64,000 bases of DNA, from positions 18,361,248-18,425,247 of the forward strand of contig NC_134519.1 of NCBI RefSeq assembly GCF_027942865.1, read 5' to 3'. A model generated the notes under the pieces. The model was not told the DNA's origin and did no database searches. It saw only the letters and a program-made list of their open reading frames with translations. The position numbers and the translations under genes are program-made. The DNA comes from Odontesthes bonariensis. Its lineage: Eukaryota; Chordata; Actinopteri; Atheriniformes; Atherinopsidae. Below are positions 62,261-64,000 of the stretch, piece by piece; within the stretch, counting starts at the first letter, position 1; each line of letters starts with the position of its first letter.

Positions 62261-63070
62261 CTATGAAAGCAGCCCAGCGCCGTAGACGTTTGACACACAA
62301 GGGTCCAAGTGCCAGGACACCTTAAGGTGTGGAAATGAGGCAGGTGTATTTGACTGGTGTATCATAAGTTCACTGTAGCCTGGCCAGGGGAAGGCAGGGA
62401 AGTGAGGGACATGTCCTTTGTTTAAGTCCTTCTTGAACGGCTTGCTGAGGATGCTCTCTATAGCAAATGAGCTGGTGAACTTGGGAGACGGATCAGTGTT
62501 GGTGGCCGGAGCGGACTGATCGTTGCTCCGTACCTTCTCTGCGTGCTCAGACACCTCGTTCTCCCGACTGAACTTTTTGTCAATGCGCTTTCTTCTGCGC
62601 CGAAACACACCGCCTGCGAAGGTGTACTCGCTCTGTGGATTGAGCATCCAGTAATTGTCTTTTCCCCAAGGTCTAGACGGGTCCCGGAGAACTTTGAGAA
62701 AACAGTCATTTAGAGACAGGTTATGTCGTACGGAGTTCCTCCAGCCGGTGTAGCTGCCCCTGAAGAAAGGAAATTTCGTCATCAGATAGTCGTTTATTTC
62801 CGCCAAAGTCAGACGTCCAGACGAAGAATCCCGAATGGCCATGGCGATGAGAGCGATATATGAGAGCGGGGGCTTGGGTCTCCGTGTGTAAGGTTTGGAC
62901 TTGCTGCTCCCACACGGGGTAACAGGTGCAGGGCTGTGGGCCACGTAGTCTCCATCCGACCCGAGCTCCTCTTCTGCAGAGAGAGGAGACCTCACAGTCC
63001 TCCCTGCATCACTGGACATCTCGAAGTGTTTCATGTCATACTGACTTCTACACAACACTTCCAGCTTCAT
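62261..63070 (-). CDS. foxq1: Forkhead box protein Q1
   Basis: Nuclear winged-helix transcription factor of epithelia; in mammals it acts in hair, stomach and epithelial plasticity. A single coding exon gives 269 aa, shorter than the roughly 400-aa mammalian protein, which has extra Ala/Gly/Pro-rich sequence. The start MKLEVL is followed by an acidic stretch SAEEELGSDGDYVAHSPAP (31-49) typical of FoxQ1. The forkhead domain spans about residues 65-160, with recognition helix [13 protein letters not shown] at 112-124 and the FoxQ1-typical LRDPSRPWGKDNYWMLNP (128-145). A basic patch RRRRKR follows at 157-162. FAIESIL (202-208) is an eh1-like motif for Groucho/TLE co-repressors. The C-terminal block around HVPHFPAFPWPGYSELM is probably conserved among fish FoxQ1. 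Position upstream of foxf2 on the same strand matches the vertebrate cluster. Confidence 0.95.
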   Translation of the reverse strand: MKLEVLCRSQYDMKHFEMSSDAGRTVRSPLSAEEELGSDGDYVAHSPAPVTPCGSSKSKPYTRRPKPPLSYIALIAMAIRDSSSGRLTLAEINDYLMTKFPFFRGSYTGWRNSVRHNLSLNDCFLKVLRDPSRPWGKDNYWMLNPQSEYTFAGGVFRRRRKRIDKKFSRENEVSEHAEKVRSNDQSAPATNTDPSPKFTSSFAIESILSKPFKKDLNKGHVPHFPAFPWPGYSELMIHQSNTPASFPHLKVSWHLDPCVSNVYGAGLLS

Positions 63071-63102
63071 CCCTACTGTGATGCTGAGCAGCCCGGTCGA
63101 GT

Positions 63103-63190
63103 CTTTAAAACAGAAAAACAGTGTAAAGCCCTTTGTGCGTCAAGACGCGTACTACCTTGTTTTCAAAGAGGCGTGTCTATGTTGACATAC
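63103..63190 (-). other. foxq1: Possible small intron in the foxq1 5' UTR
   Basis: Just upstream of the foxq1 start codon a donor-like GGCAG|GTATGT (GT at 63190-63189) is followed 88 bp later by an acceptor-like TGTTTTTCTGTTTTAAAG (AG at 63104-63103). The size is typical for fish introns. A further donor-like AG|GTGAGT lies near 63216. If used, foxq1 would have a short non-coding first exon; the protein would not change. Confidence 0.35.
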
Positions 63191-63239
63191 CTGCCAAAGC
63201 GCTGAAGACCGACTCACCTATGCTGTGTGTGAGCAGCAG

Positions 63240-63245
63240 TTTATA
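63240..63245 (-). promoter_or_regulatory. foxq1: TATA box of foxq1
   Basis: GGTTATAAACTGC on the minus strand gives a good TATAAA, 170 nt upstream of the start codon. It predicts a transcription start near 63212 and a short 5' UTR. It is the clearest TATA match of the three genes. Confidence 0.5.
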
Positions 63246-63259
63246 ACCGGCTCACCTTA

Positions 63260-64000
63260 GGACCAACCCTAAGAGGCGGGGCTTGATCATTTCGAAAGAT
63301 ATGGAACGTGAGATGGCATCTTTATTATACAACAATGACAGTCTTAAATAAAACGAAATAATCCTAATCAAAGAGTCATTATTATAACAATATATAGTAT
63401 TAAGCGATTATGAAAGAGGACAGTCTCCCACTTTCACATTCGGTGTTTCATCTGTCTCAGCTGTGAAATGTGATCTGTCAGACACCCTGGGTTCCTTTCA
63501 CCTGAGACAACAAGGTGGCGTATGTCTCCAGTTTAAATAAGGTGCAAAGCCAAAAGGGTAACTTCAGCTCTTATTTTCAAGAAACATTATCCCTGCCAGA
63601 TATACACTTTGTTTTAGAATGAAGTGAATCTTTTTGAATGCTCATTATGTTCTGAAACAATATATTCTCCAGGTTGGAGTAATGCCAGCAGTATTTAGAC
63701 ATACAGGTGCCCTGAAGATCTTTCACATCTATACTCTATGTGTAGGTAAAAAGCTCTCAGCCAACCAAGAAACCAGTGTTATTCTTTTTATCTTGGTTTC
63801 ACAAATAGTGTGTCCTGTCCTTCATGTTGCTCTGTATCAAGATAGTGGTTTCACCTAAAACAAATTAAACTTCTTGTTATTCATTTTCTTTCTCAACCAC
63901 TTTCCAGGGAAGTGGTTACGCTATTATGGCAGTGAGCCCAACAGGTGAAGTAAACATTTGAAATCTGAAGTCTAATGATGTCAGTGTTTTCATTCTCCCC
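63260..64000. other. Upstream flank of foxq1 to the window edge
   Basis: The first part is the distal foxq1 promoter, with a GC-rich GAGGCGGGGCTTGAT near 63271-63285. The remainder is AT-rich, and no gene is recognisable. The 74-codon plus-strand frame at 63634-63858 has no recognisable feature. Confidence 0.5.

Noticed and set aside
1..64000. tRNA, rRNA or CRISPR-like arrays
   Set aside because: No cloverleaf-compatible gene, rRNA segment or regularly spaced direct repeats was noticed; tandem arrays seen are simple microsatellites.

Overview
The window looks like a teleost fish nuclear genome. It carries three forkhead transcription-factor genes in the vertebrate FOXQ1-FOXF2-FOXC1 order. 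The non-coding DNA is AT-rich and holds typical fish repeat families: an L2-type LINE tail, a CATC-tailed dispersed repeat and abundant microsatellites. No bacterial, phage or organelle feature was seen.

Layout. Positions 1 to about 50,300 contain no protein-coding gene that I can recognise. This stretch is a gene desert with a 5'-truncated L2-like retrotransposon (4965-5641), remnants of other dispersed repeats (about 1225-1585, 2127-2447, 21049-21200), two striking inverted repeats (21636-21686 and 23055-23144), a duplicated 35-bp word (14790 and 16852), microsatellites, and GC-richer islands that could be conserved non-coding enhancers. Positions 50,300-63,250 hold the forkhead cluster, all on the minus strand: foxc1 (single exon, 472 aa), foxf2 (two coding exons, 380 aa after splicing) and foxq1 (single coding exon, 269 aa). 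Transcription runs from foxq1 (highest coordinates) through foxf2 to foxc1. The last 0.75 kb lies upstream of foxq1 and holds nothing recognisable.

How the genes work together. All three proteins keep an intact winged-helix DNA-binding domain with the recognition helix N-S-[IV]-R-H-N-L-S-L-N-[ED]-C-F. FoxC1 and FoxQ1 also carry eh1-like (Groucho/TLE-binding) motifs. In vertebrates foxc1 and foxf2 act in neural crest, head mesenchyme, eye and vessel-wall cells, and foxq1 acts in epithelia. Their conserved linkage suggests shared long-range regulation, and the 50-kb desert beside foxc1 is the natural place for such elements. The cluster is very compact: about 12.3 kb from the foxc1 stop to the foxq1 start, against hundreds of kilobases in human as I recall it.

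Limits. Which teleost duplicate (a or b) this is cannot be settled by eye. UTR ends, promoters and enhancers are motif-based inferences. I saw no evidence of a wholly new biological system. The most unusual items are the two long inverted repeats, the possible 5'-UTR intron of foxq1, the dyad at 34483-34525 and the compactness of the cluster.
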